A stretch of 64,000 nt of DNA from Xanthomonas vesicatoria ATCC 35937 (GCF_001908725.1 NZ_CP018725.1:3038001-3102000); one strand, 5' to 3'. Positions 16,981 to 27,201 are shown, counted from the first letter of the stretch. Translations and numbers: made by a program. The notes: generated by a model from the letters alone, not told the origin.

Positions 16981-17388
16981 CTAGGGGGTGATCTGTGGAT
17001 CGTTGCCCACCTCGGGGTCGCAGCTGAAGGTTTCCCCACGCTGCAGGTCCTCGACGACCACCATGAAGAAGATCAGTGTCGAGCGATCGTTGGCATTGCG
17101 AAACGAGACCCAGCGGCCGTCGGGGTCGTACTCGATGTTGCTGATCTGATTCTGCGAGTCGGAGCTGATCAGCTTGCGAATCCTGAAATTGAAGCCTACC
17201 GCCTGGTCGAACCGGTAACGCATGGTGACGTTGCGATGGTGGCCCGGCACCAGCACCATCCCTGGCTGATAGTGATAGTGGTACTTCCCGTGGCCGGTAT
17301 TGCCGCCGATCTCCACATACGCCACCGACATTGCGCAATCAATGTCCGCACCGGGATGGCACGCGATCTTGTTTTCCTGTTCCGTCAT
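16981..17388 (-). CDS. Protein of unknown function coupled to the STAND regulator, 135 aa
   Basis: Its ATG at 17388 overlaps the stop of the preceding 1116-residue gene (ATGA), so it is translationally coupled to it. The product starts [20 protein letters not shown], contains a His/Tyr-rich stretch (GKYHYHYQPGMVLVPGHHR), a basic central part and a terminal CDPEVGNDPQITP. There is no signal peptide or membrane helix. The Asp-Pro/Glu-Pro pattern and beta-rich look faintly recall the DP-EP (DUF1888) family, but I cannot confirm it. The clustered His residues could bind metal. The context makes it the likely output or partner of the STAND protein. Confidence 0.75.
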   Translation of the reverse strand: MTEQENKIACHPGADIDCAMSVAYVEIGGNTGHGKYHYHYQPGMVLVPGHHRNVTMRYRFDQAVGFNFRIRKLISSDSQNQISNIEYDPDGRWVSFRNANDRSTLIFFMVVVEDLQRGETFSCDPEVGNDPQITP

Positions 17389-20300
17389 GACGAGGTCTGT
17401 TCCTTGAGGAGCGGGGCGTAAAAGGAAACGAACCCCGGGTGACGGTAGCCCGCCTGATACAGCCACCCGAGTTGTTGCATGACTGCCGCCTGCCGGCCCA
17501 GCAGGATCTGCGCCCGGACCCATGGATCGAGCAGCGCCTTGTTGTGGCTGGCACCGGCGTCGGCACCGAGCACCGCGACCGCGCGCTCCCAGCATGCGCG
17601 TGCCGCCGCTGTCTTGCCGGCTGCGGCGTGTTGTTCGCCTTCCCATACCAGTGCGTGGGCAAGGGTGGTCGGTCCTAGCGGGTCTTGCGGCCGGGCGCGA
17701 TGCAGGGCCTCCAGCCGGGCGACGCTGGCCTGCAATGCCGCTGCACGGGCAGCCGCTGCATTTGGCTGCAGATACGCCAGCCGCAGAGCGATCACCGCAT
17801 CCAGCCATTGCCATTCCGGCAACGGCTGACGCTGCTGCAGCAAGGGTGCCAGGCGTTGCCGGGCTTGTTGCAGTGCGCGTTGCCCCTGCGCGGGCCGTCC
17901 ATCCAGCGCAGCGGCCCAGCCGACCTGCGCGTAGGCATGGGCCAGGTCGCGCTGCCATTGCAGGTTATCCGGCTGCAGGGCCACCAACGGTTGCAGGATT
18001 GCCACCGTCGCCTGTGCATCGGTCTGCGCCTGCGCGGTTTGACCGCGTGCCAGTGCCAGGTTGGAGGCCAGCAGCAACGAAGTGGCCAGCCGGCGTCGCC
18101 ATGTGTCTGCATCGGGCGTGGCCGCCACCAGCGTGCGCAGCATGGCGATCTGCTCGCGGTACCCGGCTTCGGCCGGCGCCAGCAGACCTTGCGTCTCCTG
18201 TGCCGAGCTGCGCCAGGACAGGCCATTGATCAACTCATATCGCACGTTGGTGTTCTCGGGCGCGGCGGCAAGCACGCGCTGTTTGAGCGCAATCGAGCGG
18301 GTGAACAAGGGGATGGCGCTGGCTGAATCGCCCACGTTTTGCGCGAGCGAGCCGAGATTGGTGAGCGCGTAAGAAAGTTCCAGCTGCCAACGTGGGTCGT
18401 GCGGTGCGCTGCGTTGCAAGTCCTCGGCAATGGCCAGATAGCGCGACCAGTGCTCACGCGCCAACGCCGGCTGCTTGCGTTGATACTCCAGATACCCACG
18501 CCAATACGCGGCCTGCCCGGTCTCTGCCCGTGCCTCCAGCAAGGACGGCGCATGGCGCACCGCTTGCTCGGCGATCGTGGCGGCGCGCAGGAATGCTGCT
18601 TGTGCCTCATCGAGCTTGCCTTGGTTCATCAGCACCTCGCCGGTCGTGCGCAAGGCACGCGCATGGTTGACCAGCTCGTCCGGCTGCATGCCGGCGCTAG
18701 GCAAATCTTCCAGATACCCCAGCGAGCGGCTGCCGACGCTGTCTAGCAGCTTGAGGTTGCCCACGGTGCGCAGCTGCTCGGCCAGGTCGCCCAGCATGTA
18801 GCCCACCAGTTGCTGCGCCTGGTCGCGGCGTTCTTCCGCTACCTGCTGGGCCTGGCGCGCCTGCCAACCGAGCAGGAGCGATGCGCTGGCCAGCACCACC
18901 AACAAGGTGGCGGCTGTTGCATACAGGCCGCGGCGACGTCGCTGCGAGCGCTCGCAGGCGCGCAGGAATGCCACATCCACCGCATCCAGATCCTGCGGCA
19001 TGCGCCGCGCGGCTTCGCGCGCTTCGCTCAACGGGCGCCCGCTGTTGAGCAGGTGATCGGTGCGCCGGCCCTCGCTTGCCCAACGCTGCGCGGCCAGTTG
19101 CAGGCGTTTGCGTGCCTGCAGCAGCCGGCGGTTTTCGTGGATCCACTCGGCCGCACGTGGCCATTGCCGCAACAAGGCTTCGTGGGCCACCGCAAACCCC
19201 GGCTCGCCGGCCACCAGTTCGCTGACGAACAGCCGCGCATGCACGAAGGCATCGACCAGCGCGTGCGCTGCACCGTCGGCCGGCAACGCCGACCAGGGCG
19301 CACGGCGTGCGGTCACCGCAGCGCTGTCGGGGTGGATCACGCTCAGCTGCGTCAGCACCTCGCCCAGCGCCGCTTGGGCGGCGGCCGGCAGCGCACGAAA
19401 GGTCGCTTCGGCGTGATGCGCCAGCGCGCCTTCCAGGCCACCCAGTGCCCGATAGGCCGCAAACGTCAGCAGGCCATCGTCGCTGCGCTGCGCGTGCAGC
19501 GCATGCAACAGATGCTGCAACAACGGCAATGCATCGGGCTGGCGCGCGGTGGCATCGCGCAGCACATCGTCCAGGCGACTGAGGCTGTCGTGCTCTTCTT
19601 CGAAGCGCAGCCCGGCCATGGCCGCAGGCACGCGAATGATCTGGCCGATCTCGCCATCGCGCGGCGGCAGCAGATCCACGTGCCCGTCGCCGCGTTTGAG
19701 TTCGACGATGTCCGGCAAGGCATCGATCAGGCGCGGGTAAAAATCGCTGCGGGTCAGCATCAACACCGCCACATGCGCGCCGTTGCACAGTGCCTGCAAC
19801 GCAGCGGCCAGCGCACTGCGGTCGGCATCGGTGATGCCGGGCGTGGCCACCATGGCTTCGGCATGGTCGATCACCAGCAGCAGATGCCGCTGGGTGTGTG
19901 CGCCATCGCGGACGGGGGCGCCGTACCGCATCGCTTCGCCAATGGCCGCATGCAGCGCGGCAGGGTGCTGCCACCACTCGGCAAGCCGCGCCAGTTGCGC
20001 CGGCGAGAACACCGCACGCTCGGCCACCGACCACTCGCCCAATGCGCGGGCGAGCGTGTCGTGCACGTCGCCGCCGCGGCATTGCGCCAGGTTGCAGTAC
20101 GTCACCGCCACCGCTTCCAGCCCATCCAGCCCGCCGCCTTGCGACAGCAACGGCACCACGCCGGCACGCAGCAACGAGGTCTTGCCGCAGCCGCTGGCCC
20201 CGCTCACCAGCACTAGTCCACGCTGGCTGTGCAGCTGCGCGCGCAACGCGGCCACCACCTGCGCAATCGCATGGCTACGCCCGAAGAACACCTCGGCGTG

Positions 20301-20735
20301 TGCCGGGTCGAAGGCCTGCAGGCCCACGTACGGGCTGCCTTGCGCCCACGACTGGGTGCCGATCACCGCGCCACGATACTCCTGCGGAAACACCACCTTG
20401 GGCAGCAGCCGGTAGCCGCGTTTGCGGATGGTTTCGATAAAACGCGGTTGGCGGCTGTCGTCGCCCAGCTTGCGGCGCAGCTGGGCAATGGTTTTGTGCA
20501 CCGGGTTATCGCCGTAAAAGCTGCCGTGCCACACCTCGATCAGCAATTGTTCGGCGCTGATCACTTCGCCAGCGCGCTCGGCCAGCGCAATCAGCACTTC
20601 CATCATGCGCGGTTCCAGCGTGATGGTCTGGCCGTCGCCCATCAACGTCAGCCGCTCCGGTTCGACCAGCAGCGGACCCAGGCGGAACCGCGGAACGGAG
20701 CTCAGCTGCGTGACGCGCTCGCTACGAAGAGACAT
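17385..20735 (-). CDS. Winged-helix / STAND-type ATPase / TPR regulatory protein
   Basis: A 1116-residue multidomain protein. Residues about 15-112 form an OmpR-type winged helix: [36 protein letters not shown] and [16 protein letters not shown]-type NTPase follows: Walker [10 protein letters not shown] near 172-182, a Walker B-like [10 protein letters not shown] and a later [11 protein letters not shown]. This resembles the nSTAND1 domain. One hydrophobic helix near 601-621 ([15 protein letters not shown]) may anchor it in the inner membrane. Residues 680-1100 are TPR-like helical repeats ([22 protein letters not shown]). The start at 20735 gives [10 protein letters not shown]. It reads as a signal-gated, CadC-like membrane transcription regulator; the signal is unknown. 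Confidence 0.85.
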   Translation of the reverse strand: MSLRSERVTQLSSVPRFRLGPLLVEPERLTLMGDGQTITLEPRMMEVLIALAERAGEVISAEQLLIEVWHGSFYGDNPVHKTIAQLRRKLGDDSRQPRFIETIRKRGYRLLPKVVFPQEYRGAVIGTQSWAQGSPYVGLQAFDPAHAEVFFGRSHAIAQVVAALRAQLHSQRGLVLVSGASGCGKTSLLRAGVVPLLSQGGGLDGLEAVAVTYCNLAQCRGGDVHDTLARALGEWSVAERAVFSPAQLARLAEWWQHPAALHAAIGEAMRYGAPVRDGAHTQRHLLLVIDHAEAMVATPGITDADRSALAAALQALCNGAHVAVLMLTRSDFYPRLIDALPDIVELKRGDGHVDLLPPRDGEIGQIIRVPAAMAGLRFEEEHDSLSRLDDVLRDATARQPDALPLLQHLLHALHAQRSDDGLLTFAAYRALGGLEGALAHHAEATFRALPAAAQAALGEVLTQLSVIHPDSAAVTARRAPWSALPADGAAHALVDAFVHARLFVSELVAGEPGFAVAHEALLRQWPRAAEWIHENRRLLQARKRLQLAAQRWASEGRRTDHLLNSGRPLSEAREAARRMPQDLDAVDVAFLRACERSQRRRRGLYATAATLLVVLASASLLLGWQARQAQQVAEERRDQAQQLVGYMLGDLAEQLRTVGNLKLLDSVGSRSLGYLEDLPSAGMQPDELVNHARALRTTGEVLMNQGKLDEAQAAFLRAATIAEQAVRHAPSLLEARAETGQAAYWRGYLEYQRKQPALAREHWSRYLAIAEDLQRSAPHDPRWQLELSYALTNLGSLAQNVGDSASAIPLFTRSIALKQRVLAAAPENTNVRYELINGLSWRSSAQETQGLLAPAEAGYREQIAMLRTLVAATPDADTWRRRLATSLLLASNLALARGQTAQAQTDAQATVAILQPLVALQPDNLQWQRDLAHAYAQVGWAAALDGRPAQGQRALQQARQRLAPLLQQRQPLPEWQWLDAVIALRLAYLQPNAAAARAAALQASVARLEALHRARPQDPLGPTTLAHALVWEGEQHAAAGKTAAARACWERAVAVLGADAGASHNKALLDPWVRAQILLGRQAAVMQQLGWLYQAGYRHPGFVSFYAPLLKEQTSS

Positions 20736-21052
20736 CGTTCGGATACCGGTCGTACAACTGGAAGGGGCCTGGACAATCGCCAACAGGCACGGCACGGCAG
20801 CCCCGGAAAATAGCACAGCTGTTGCGGCCGCAATGGCCCGATGTCGCGCTTCCCGCGCGGCTGCACGTGCGTGCACGGCGGCGTGTTGGAGCGCGACGCG
20901 ACGGCCGGACGCAGGGCGATGCGTGTACCGGCCTGTGGTCGTACGCGGGGCTCACATCCCTCCATACAGCAGCGTGTGTTGCGCATCAGGCTGTTTCGCA
21001 TGCGGTGCACCGATTAAGATGCCGCCAGCATCTTGCTGACCAGGAGTCCACG
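20736..21052. other. Divergent intergenic region
   Basis: The 317 bases between the STAND gene and fabV must carry promoters for both directions. I see no gene, strong hairpin or repeated operator. The only clear element is the AGGAG at 21042-21046 in front of the TTG start of fabV. Confidence 0.5.
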
Positions 21053-22261
21053 TTGATCATCCATCCCAAAGTGCGCGGCTTCATCTGCACCACCACGCAT
21101 CCGCTCGGCTGCGAGCGCAATGTGCTCGAGCAGATCGCCGCAACGCGTGCACGCGGCGTGCGCAACGACGGCCCGAAGAAGGTGCTGGTGATCGGCGCAT
21201 CCAGCGGCTACGGCCTGGCCTCGCGCATCACTGCCGCGTTCGGATTTGGCGCCGACACGCTGGGCGTGTTCTTCGAAAAACCCGGTACCGCCACCAAGGC
21301 AGGCACCGCCGGCTGGTACAACTCCGCTGCGTTCGACAAGCACGCCAAAGCTGCGGGCCTGTACAGCAAGTCCATCAATGGCGATGCCTTTTCCGATGCC
21401 GCGCGCGAAAAGGTGATCGAGCTGATCAAGACCGAGATGGGCGGACAGGTCGATCTGGTGGTGTATTCGCTGGCCTCGCCGGTGCGCAAGCTGCCCGGAA
21501 GCGGCGAAGTGAAGCGCTCTGCGCTCAAGCCGATCGGCAACACCTACACCGCCACCGCGATCGACACCAACAAGGACACCATCATCCAGGCCTCGATCGA
21601 GCCGGCCAGCGCGCAGGAGATCGACGACACCATCACCGTGATGGGCGGGCAGGATTGGGAACTGTGGATCGACGCGCTGGACGGCGCCGGCGTGCTTGCC
21701 GATGGCGCACGCAGCGTGGCCTTCAGCTATATCGGCACCGAAATCACCTGGCCGATCTACTGGCACGGCGCGCTTGGCAAGGCCAAGGTGGATCTGGACC
21801 ACACCGCGCAGCGTTTGAACGCGCGCTTGGCTGCCCGCGGCGGCAGTGCCAACGTGGCGGTGCTCAAATCGGTGGTGACCCAGGCCAGCGCCGCGATCCC
21901 GGTGATGCCGCTCTACATCTCCATGGTCTACAAGATCATGAAGGAAAAGGGCCTGCACGAAGGCACCATCGAGCAGCTGGACCGCCTGTTCCGCGAGCGC
22001 CTGTACCGCGAAGACGGCCAGCCTGCCGAGGTGGACGACGAAAACCGCCTGCGTCTGGACGACTGGGAATTGCGCGACGACGTGCAGGACGCCTGCAAGG
22101 CGCTGTGGCCGCAGGTCACCACCGAAAACCTGTTCGCCCTTACCGACTACGCCGGCTACAAGCACGAGTTCCTCAAGCTGTTCGGCTTCGAGCGCGACGA
22201 TGTCGATTACGACGCCGATGTGGCGACGGATGTCACCTTCGATTGCATCGAGTTGGGGTGA
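21053..22261 (+). CDS. fabV: Enoyl-ACP reductase FabV (NADH)
   Basis: Reduces trans-2-enoyl-ACP in the last step of each fatty-acid elongation cycle; FabV is the triclosan-resistant isoform. The start is TTG at 21053 with AGGAG six bases upstream; it gives [19 protein letters not shown] and a 402-residue protein, the usual FabV length. The NADH-binding loop is [13 protein letters not shown] and FFEKPG. The catalytic Y-x8-K motif is Tyr236 and Lys245 in [10 protein letters not shown]. No ATG fits, so the rare TTG start is probably real and may limit expression. It stands alone, preceded by the divergent STAND gene. Confidence 0.96.
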   Translation: MIIHPKVRGFICTTTHPLGCERNVLEQIAATRARGVRNDGPKKVLVIGASSGYGLASRITAAFGFGADTLGVFFEKPGTATKAGTAGWYNSAAFDKHAKAAGLYSKSINGDAFSDAAREKVIELIKTEMGGQVDLVVYSLASPVRKLPGSGEVKRSALKPIGNTYTATAIDTNKDTIIQASIEPASAQEIDDTITVMGGQDWELWIDALDGAGVLADGARSVAFSYIGTEITWPIYWHGALGKAKVDLDHTAQRLNARLAARGGSANVAVLKSVVTQASAAIPVMPLYISMVYKIMKEKGLHEGTIEQLDRLFRERLYREDGQPAEVDDENRLRLDDWELRDDVQDACKALWPQVTTENLFALTDYAGYKHEFLKLFGFERDDVDYDADVATDVTFDCIELG

Positions 22262-22293
22262 ATCGGTAATCGGTAATCGGGAATGGGGAATCG
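22262..22293. repeat. Degenerate heptamer repeat after fabV
   Basis: Immediately after the fabV stop, ATCGGTA-type units repeat (ATCGGTAATCGGTAATCGGG, then GAATGGGGAATCG). They belong to the same iterated family as the arrays at 9911 and 23049, here in the complementary orientation. Confidence 0.65.
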
Positions 22294-22522
22294 TAAAAGC
22301 GGTGGCTCTGCGCTTTGAGTTCCCGGCACGATGCGTTTGAGAACGGCCGGCAGACGATGTCGGCCGTTTTCATAAGGGCTGGCCGTGGTGGTGCTGCGTG
22401 GGTTTGCTGCGCGGTGGTTCATACCACAGCACTGCTGCGGGGGTGCTCTGGTGACTTGTTCGACAAGTTCTTCCACAACATGCATTGGCACTGGGCTGGC
22501 TGCGGGATGGGTAGCGGCCGTA

Positions 22523-22565
22523 CCCTCATCCGCCCTTCGGGCACCTTCTCCCGAGGGGAGAAGGG
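22523..22565. repeat. Interspersed intergenic repeat with hairpin, copy 1
   Basis: CCCTCATCCGCCCTTCGGGC is followed by a hairpin with arms CCTTCTCCC (22544-22552) and GGGAGAAGG (22556-22564). A second copy lies in inverted orientation at 36719-36765. It may act as a terminator or as a transcript-stabilising element. The rest of the 357-base gap after fabV holds nothing else that I can support. Confidence 0.75.
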
Positions 22566-22618
22566 AGCACTCGGTTTTTGCCGCAACACCGCCGCAGCCA
22601 CTCTAATCCCGGCACCCA

Positions 22619-22900
22619 ATGGACAAATTGATCGCCCATCTCGTCCTGGCCTTTCTCGTCAGCAGCGTCTGTGCGGTGTTGTTGCGCTTTGTTCGGCTGC
22701 ATGGCGCGCTGAAAGCACTCGCCAATCTTGCGATCACCACGGCCGTGGTCTGCGTTTTGGTCATGCAGGACGGCTCGGCACCGCCGTGGCAGAACGCGTT
22801 GTTGATTGCATCGTTTTTCAGCGTTCCGGCATCGGTGTGTGTGGTGCTGGTGAGTAGCGCAATGGCATGGGTCATCAACAAGCGCCGCGCACGCCGCTAG
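22619..22900 (+). CDS. Small integral membrane protein, 93 aa
   Basis: The 93-residue frame has three hydrophobic segments (LIAHLVLAFLVSSVCAVLL, LANLAITTAVVCVLVM and LLIASFFSVPASVCVVLVSSA) separated by short charged loops, and ends in basic INKRRARR. This pattern looks like a genuine inner-membrane protein with a cytoplasmic C-terminus. No family is recognised. No strong Shine-Dalgarno is visible, and an interspersed repeat lies directly upstream, so the promoter is uncertain. Confidence 0.6.
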   Translation: MDKLIAHLVLAFLVSSVCAVLLRFVRLHGALKALANLAITTAVVCVLVMQDGSAPPWQNALLIASFFSVPASVCVVLVSSAMAWVINKRRARR

Positions 22901-23048
22901 GTGCTTGCAGCAATCTGAGCTTGCAGCGGCGCACAAAACGCCGCGTGTGAGCCGCGCTTAGCCGGAGCACGCCGCGCAGTGGTGGCGTGCGCCGACGTTT
23001 CAACAAGACGGCGCAGGGGCAGGCCGAAGCAAGCGCCGTCACGCTCTT

Positions 23049-23073
23049 ACGATTCCCGATTCCCGATTCCCAG
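23049..23073. repeat. CGATTCC heptamer array
   Basis: Three CGATTCC-type units in tandem just before the stop of kdgK. Same repeat family as at 9911 and 22262; possibly part of the 3' UTR structure. Confidence 0.7.
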
Positions 23074-23077
23074 CCCT

Positions 23078-24100
23078 TCACCGCTTCACATCGAAGCGCG
23101 CATCGCCCACGCACGCCTGCACATCGGCCACCGATAGTGGATTGAAATCGCCGGGAATCGAGTGCTTCAAGCAACCGGCGGCCAGGCCGAAGCGCACCGT
23201 GTCGTCCAGCGACCAGCCTTCGATCAGGCCGTGCAGCACGCCGGCCGCAAACGCATCGCCACCGCCGATACGGTCGATGATCGGGGTGAGCTCCTCGCTG
23301 GGCGCACGCGCCACCGCGCCGGCGCGCGGCACCAGCATCGCGCCCAGGCTGTGGTGGTCCACGTTATGCGCCACGCGCTGCGTGCAGGCCATCAACTGCA
23401 ACTGCGGGAAGGCCGCAAACGCCTGCTGCGCGGCCGCTTCCACCCGCGCTTCCAGCGTGTCCTGCGCAAACTCGCCGCCCAGCACCACGCCGATGTCGCG
23501 GTAGTCGGCAAACACCACATCGGCGCATTCGAACAGCTGATGCAGGATGCCGCGTGCATCGCCCTGCCAGCGCTGCCACAGCTTGGGCCGGTAGTTGCCG
23601 TCGAACGACACCTTGACCCCGGCCGCACGCGCGGCGCGCGCTGCCGCCAGCGTGGCCTGCGCCACGTCGGCGCCCAGCGCCGGGCTCACCCCGGACAGGT
23701 GCAGCCACTGCGCGCCCTCCAGCAGGGCCGGCCAGTCGTAGGCATCGGCCGACGCCAGCGCAAATGCCGAATCGGCGCGGTCGTAGACCACTTCGCTGGG
23801 ACGGTGGATCGCGCCGGTCGTCAAAAAGTACAGGCCCATGCGGCCATCCACCCGCCGCACGTGGCGGGTATCGACGTCGTGCCGGCGCAACTCGCCCAGC
23901 ACCGCAGCGCCCAGCGGGTTATCAGCCACGGTGCTGACCATGGCCACGTCATGACCGAAATGCGCCAGCGACACGCCAACGTTGGCCTCGGCACCGCCGC
24001 AGTGCACCTCCAGTCGCGGCTGCTGCAACAGCAATTCGTGACCAGGCGCCCCCAGGCGCAACAACAACTCTCCAAAACACAGGATGCGGGCACGACTCAT
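23078..24100 (-). CDS. kdgK: 2-dehydro-3-deoxygluconokinase (PfkB family)
   Basis: Phosphorylates 2-keto-3-deoxygluconate, the product of galacturonate and glucuronate breakdown, to KDPG for the Entner-Doudoroff aldolase. The 340 residues show the PfkB ribokinase fold: N-terminal ILCFGELLLRLGAPG, the substrate glycines in HCGGAEANVGVSLA, and the C-terminal signature with catalytic Asp in DRIGGGDAFAAGVLHGL. KdgK is chosen over other PfkB sugar kinases by the gene context (pectin locus) and by the EANVGVSLA and FDGNYRPKLW blocks. It is divergent from the first receptor gene, and a candidate operator at 24160-24176 lies 60 bases upstream of its start. Confidence 0.9.
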   Translation of the reverse strand: MSRARILCFGELLLRLGAPGHELLLQQPRLEVHCGGAEANVGVSLAHFGHDVAMVSTVADNPLGAAVLGELRRHDVDTRHVRRVDGRMGLYFLTTGAIHRPSEVVYDRADSAFALASADAYDWPALLEGAQWLHLSGVSPALGADVAQATLAAARAARAAGVKVSFDGNYRPKLWQRWQGDARGILHQLFECADVVFADYRDIGVVLGGEFAQDTLEARVEAAAQQAFAAFPQLQLMACTQRVAHNVDHHSLGAMLVPRAGAVARAPSEELTPIIDRIGGGDAFAAGVLHGLIEGWSLDDTVRFGLAAGCLKHSIPGDFNPLSVADVQACVGDARFDVKR

Positions 24101-24159
24101 GCGGCAATACCTCGGTTGTGTGGTGCGTCACGGGGTGGGGGAACCGCGGCGCGTTACGA

Positions 24160-24176
24160 TGACCATCGGTGTCATT
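24160..24176. promoter_or_regulatory. Candidate operator 1 (kdgK side)
   Basis: TGACCATCGGTGTCATT. The core TGAC-N7-GTCA is an imperfect palindrome of the kind bound by LacI- or GntR-type regulators. It is 60 bases upstream of kdgK and matches site 2 at 24315 in 16 of 17 positions. Binding is inferred, not shown. Confidence 0.6.
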
Positions 24177-24314
24177 CTAGCCCTCCCCGGAGACGGTCGG
24201 ACAGACCCAGGATGCGACGCGGCGTGACGGCTTGCGCCCCATTTAGGCGAAATCCTGACGCATTTCTGCTGCGCTGCAAGATGTTGAACGACGATTCAGC
24301 TGGTAACGTCGTTT

Positions 24315-24331
24315 TGACCAGCGGTGTCATT
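24315..24331. promoter_or_regulatory. Candidate operator 2 (receptor side)
   Basis: TGACCAGCGGTGTCATT, 55 bases upstream of the first receptor start and 155 bases from site 1. The near identity of the two sites in a divergent promoter region suggests one regulator controls kdgK and the uptake/degradation genes together, perhaps by looping. The regulator gene is not in the window. Confidence 0.6.
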
Positions 24332-24385
24332 GCCGCTTACACCCCCGCATTTCACATTGTTCATGGACCCTTGGGAGGGGAGGAC

Positions 24386-27166
24386 ATGCAATTTCGGACC
24401 ACCAACCGGAAGACACCGGTTACCTTGCTGGCATTGTCGATCGGCCTGGCGCTGAGCGGCCACGTCGCTGCACAAGAAACTACCCAAGCGCATGCAGAAC
24501 CGGCCGTCGACCTGGACACCGTCACGGTGACCGGCTACCGCGCCAGCGTTGAGAAGGCCCTGGACATCAAGCGCGGCGAAGCCGGCGTGGTCGATGCAAT
24601 TGTGGCCGAGGACATCGGCAAGTTCCCCGACCTCAACCTGGCCGAATCGCTGCAGCGCATTCCCGGCGTGGTGATCACCCGTGAGGCCGGCGAAGGCCGC
24701 GCCATCTCGGTGCGTGGTCTGGGCCCGGAGTTCACCCGCGTGCGCATCAACGGCATGGAAGCGCTCACCACCGTCGGCGCCGGCGACCAGAGCGGTGGCA
24801 CCAACCGCGGCCGCGGCTTCGACTTCAACGTGTTCGCCTCGGACCTGTTCTCGCAGCTGATCGCGCGCAAGACCGCCTCGGCCGATGTGGAAGAAGGCTC
24901 GCTCGGCGCCACCGTCGACCTGCGTACCGCGCGTCCGTTCGACTACAACGGCTTCACCTTCGCCGCCAGCACCCAGGCCGCCTACAACGCCATGGCCGAA
25001 AAGGCCAACCCGCGCGTGGCCGGCTTGATCGCCAACACCTGGGCCGACAACACCTTCGGCGCCTTGCTGTCGGTGGCCTACACCGAGCGCGAAGTGCTGG
25101 AAGAAGGTTCCAACACCGGCCGCTGGGCCAATGGCCCCAGCAACGGCGGCTTCAGCCCGACCTCGCCGTTTGCCGCGGCGCGCTCGGCCGATGTCTATCA
25201 TCCGCGCTTCCCGCGCTACACCCAGCAGATCCACGACCAGCAGCGCCTGGGCGTCACCGGCTCGCTGCAGTGGAAGCCGTCCGACCGCACCACGCTGTCG
25301 CTGGACATGCTGTATTCCAAGATCGACGCCAAGCGCGACGAGCACTACATCGAAGCGATCTCCTTCAGCCGCAACCGCGACGGGCTCACCCCGCGCCGTG
25401 CGGTGCGTGACGGCAAGCCGGCCACCATCGTGCGCAACGGCGAGATCCGCAACAACGCGCTGGTCTACGGCGAATTCGACAATGTCGACATCCGCACCGA
25501 AAACCGGCACGACGAGTGGAACACCGAGTTCAAGCAAATCAGCTTCGACATGGAGCATCGCTTCAACGATGCCTTCAGCGTCAATGCCCGGGTCGGCACC
25601 TCGCGCTCTGCGCACGAGAACCCGATCCAGACCACCATCATCATGGACAAGTACGACGTCGACGGGTACAGCTACGACTACCGCGGCAACAACCGCGCGC
25701 CGGTGCTGAACTACGGCATCGACCCGACCAATCCCAACGGCTGGGAACTGGCGGAAATCCGTCTGCGTCCGCAGTCGGTGGACAACGACTTCGACACCGG
25801 CCAGATCGACTTCAACTGGAACATCAGCCCCGGCTTCCGCCTCAAGGGCGGCGTGCTGGCCAAGAACTACACCTTCAGCACCGTGGAACTGCGCCGCGCC
25901 AACGAGCTGGCCGTGCCCACCTTCGCCAACGGCACCACCATCGTGCCGGCAGACCTGACCGAACAGGCCGGGCTCAAGGGCATCAATGGTAGCCCCAGCG
26001 CGTGGGTGGTGCCCAACCTGGATGCGGTGGCCGACCAGTTCGGTATCTACAGCAACAGCGGCACCTTCGCAGTGGCCCCGGGCGTCAACAATAGCCGCAG
26101 CGTCGAAGAAAAGGACCGCGGCGTCTGGTTGATGGGCGAGTTCTCCACCGACCTGGGATCCATCCCGCTGTCGGGTAACTTCGGCGTGCGTTACGTGCGC
26201 ACCGAGCAGGAGTCCACCGGCTATGCGTTGATCAACAACGCACCGGCGCTGACCACCGTCGGCCGCAAATACAACAACACGCTGCCCTCGTTCAACCTGG
26301 TGGCCGAGCTGATGCCCGACCTGCTGCTGCGCCTGGGCGCGGCCAAGGTCATGAGCCGTCCCGGCCTGGGCAGCCTGACCCCGGGCGTCACCGTGGCCGT
26401 GGCCGGCGGTTCGCGCACCGTGGCCGGCGGCAACCCGGATCTGGACCCGATCGAAGCCACCAACGTCGACCTCGGCCTGGAGTGGTACTTCAACGAAGGC
26501 GCCATGCTCGGCGTCGGCGTGTTCTACAAGGACATCGAAAGCTTCATCCAGACCGCGCGCGAAGTGCGCCCGTACTCCAGCAGCGGCCTGCCGGCCGAGT
26601 TGCTGGCCGGTACCGGCGCCACCGTCAATGACGACTTCGCCTTCAGCATTCCGCTCAACACCCCGGGCGGCGAATTGAAGGGCGTGGAAGCCAACTACAC
26701 CCAGCCTTTCACCTTCCTGCCGGGCAAGTGGGCCAACCTGGGCGTGCAGCTCAACTACACCTGGGTCGATTCGCAGATCCAGTACCTGGCCAGCAGCGGC
26801 GCGCCGGTGATGAAGAACGACCTGCTCGGGCTGTCGCGCTCGTCGTGGAATGCCACGCTGTTCTACGAAGGCGAGTCCTTTGCAGGGCGCGTGTCGGCCA
26901 CCAACCGCGACGACTACCTGACCCAGGCACCGGGTTCGGAAGCCGGCTTCAACGTCGATGGCGTGCATGGCATGACCGGCACCACCATGATCGACGCCTC
27001 GCTGCGCTACAAGATCAGCAAGCAGCTGGAGCTGAGCCTGGAAGGCATCAACCTCACCAACGAAGCCTCTGACGAATGGGTGTCGTCGCCGCGCACCGGC
27101 CAGTTGCCGCTGCAATACGGCGAAACCGGCCGCCAGTTCCTGCTGGGTGCCCGCTACAAGTTCTAA
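24386..27166 (+). CDS. TonB-dependent receptor, Xanthomonas/Caulobacter type, pectin locus
   Basis: Outer-membrane transporter of 926 residues, probably importing pectin oligosaccharides with TonB-ExbBD energy. The start at 24386 follows GGGAGGGGAGGAC and gives a signal peptide (ALSIGLALSGHVAAQ). The TonB box region is LDTVTVTGYRASVEKAL. The plug contains EDIGKFPDLNLAESLQRIPG and ISVRGLGPEFTRVRINGM. The barrel ends ETGRQFLLGARYKF with terminal Phe, as required for BAM assembly. It belongs to the large-receptor TIGR01782-like group. The operator at 24315 suggests induction by uronates. It is followed by a hairpin and a second receptor. Confidence 0.93.
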   Translation: MQFRTTNRKTPVTLLALSIGLALSGHVAAQETTQAHAEPAVDLDTVTVTGYRASVEKALDIKRGEAGVVDAIVAEDIGKFPDLNLAESLQRIPGVVITREAGEGRAISVRGLGPEFTRVRINGMEALTTVGAGDQSGGTNRGRGFDFNVFASDLFSQLIARKTASADVEEGSLGATVDLRTARPFDYNGFTFAASTQAAYNAMAEKANPRVAGLIANTWADNTFGALLSVAYTEREVLEEGSNTGRWANGPSNGGFSPTSPFAAARSADVYHPRFPRYTQQIHDQQRLGVTGSLQWKPSDRTTLSLDMLYSKIDAKRDEHYIEAISFSRNRDGLTPRRAVRDGKPATIVRNGEIRNNALVYGEFDNVDIRTENRHDEWNTEFKQISFDMEHRFNDAFSVNARVGTSRSAHENPIQTTIIMDKYDVDGYSYDYRGNNRAPVLNYGIDPTNPNGWELAEIRLRPQSVDNDFDTGQIDFNWNISPGFRLKGGVLAKNYTFSTVELRRANELAVPTFANGTTIVPADLTEQAGLKGINGSPSAWVVPNLDAVADQFGIYSNSGTFAVAPGVNNSRSVEEKDRGVWLMGEFSTDLGSIPLSGNFGVRYVRTEQESTGYALINNAPALTTVGRKYNNTLPSFNLVAELMPDLLLRLGAAKVMSRPGLGSLTPGVTVAVAGGSRTVAGGNPDLDPIEATNVDLGLEWYFNEGAMLGVGVFYKDIESFIQTAREVRPYSSSGLPAELLAGTGATVNDDFAFSIPLNTPGGELKGVEANYTQPFTFLPGKWANLGVQLNYTWVDSQIQYLASSGAPVMKNDLLGLSRSSWNATLFYEGESFAGRVSATNRDDYLTQAPGSEAGFNVDGVHGMTGTTMIDASLRYKISKQLELSLEGINLTNEASDEWVSSPRTGQLPLQYGETGRQFLLGARYKF

Positions 27167-27175
27167 GTGTTGCCC

Positions 27176-27201
27176 GCCCGCTGCGCACCTGCGCAGCGGG
27201 C
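27176..27201. terminator. Hairpin after the first receptor
   Basis: Perfect 11-bp stem GCCCGCTGCGC / GCGCAGCGGGC with loop ACCT, starting 10 bases after the receptor stop. No T-run follows, so it could be a transcript-stabilising or attenuating hairpin rather than a full terminator; the second receptor lies 205 bases downstream. Confidence 0.65.

Noticed and set aside
24296..27115. 939-residue antisense frame over the first receptor
   Set aside because: Same reason: it mirrors the codon pattern of the real gene and has no recognisable motif.
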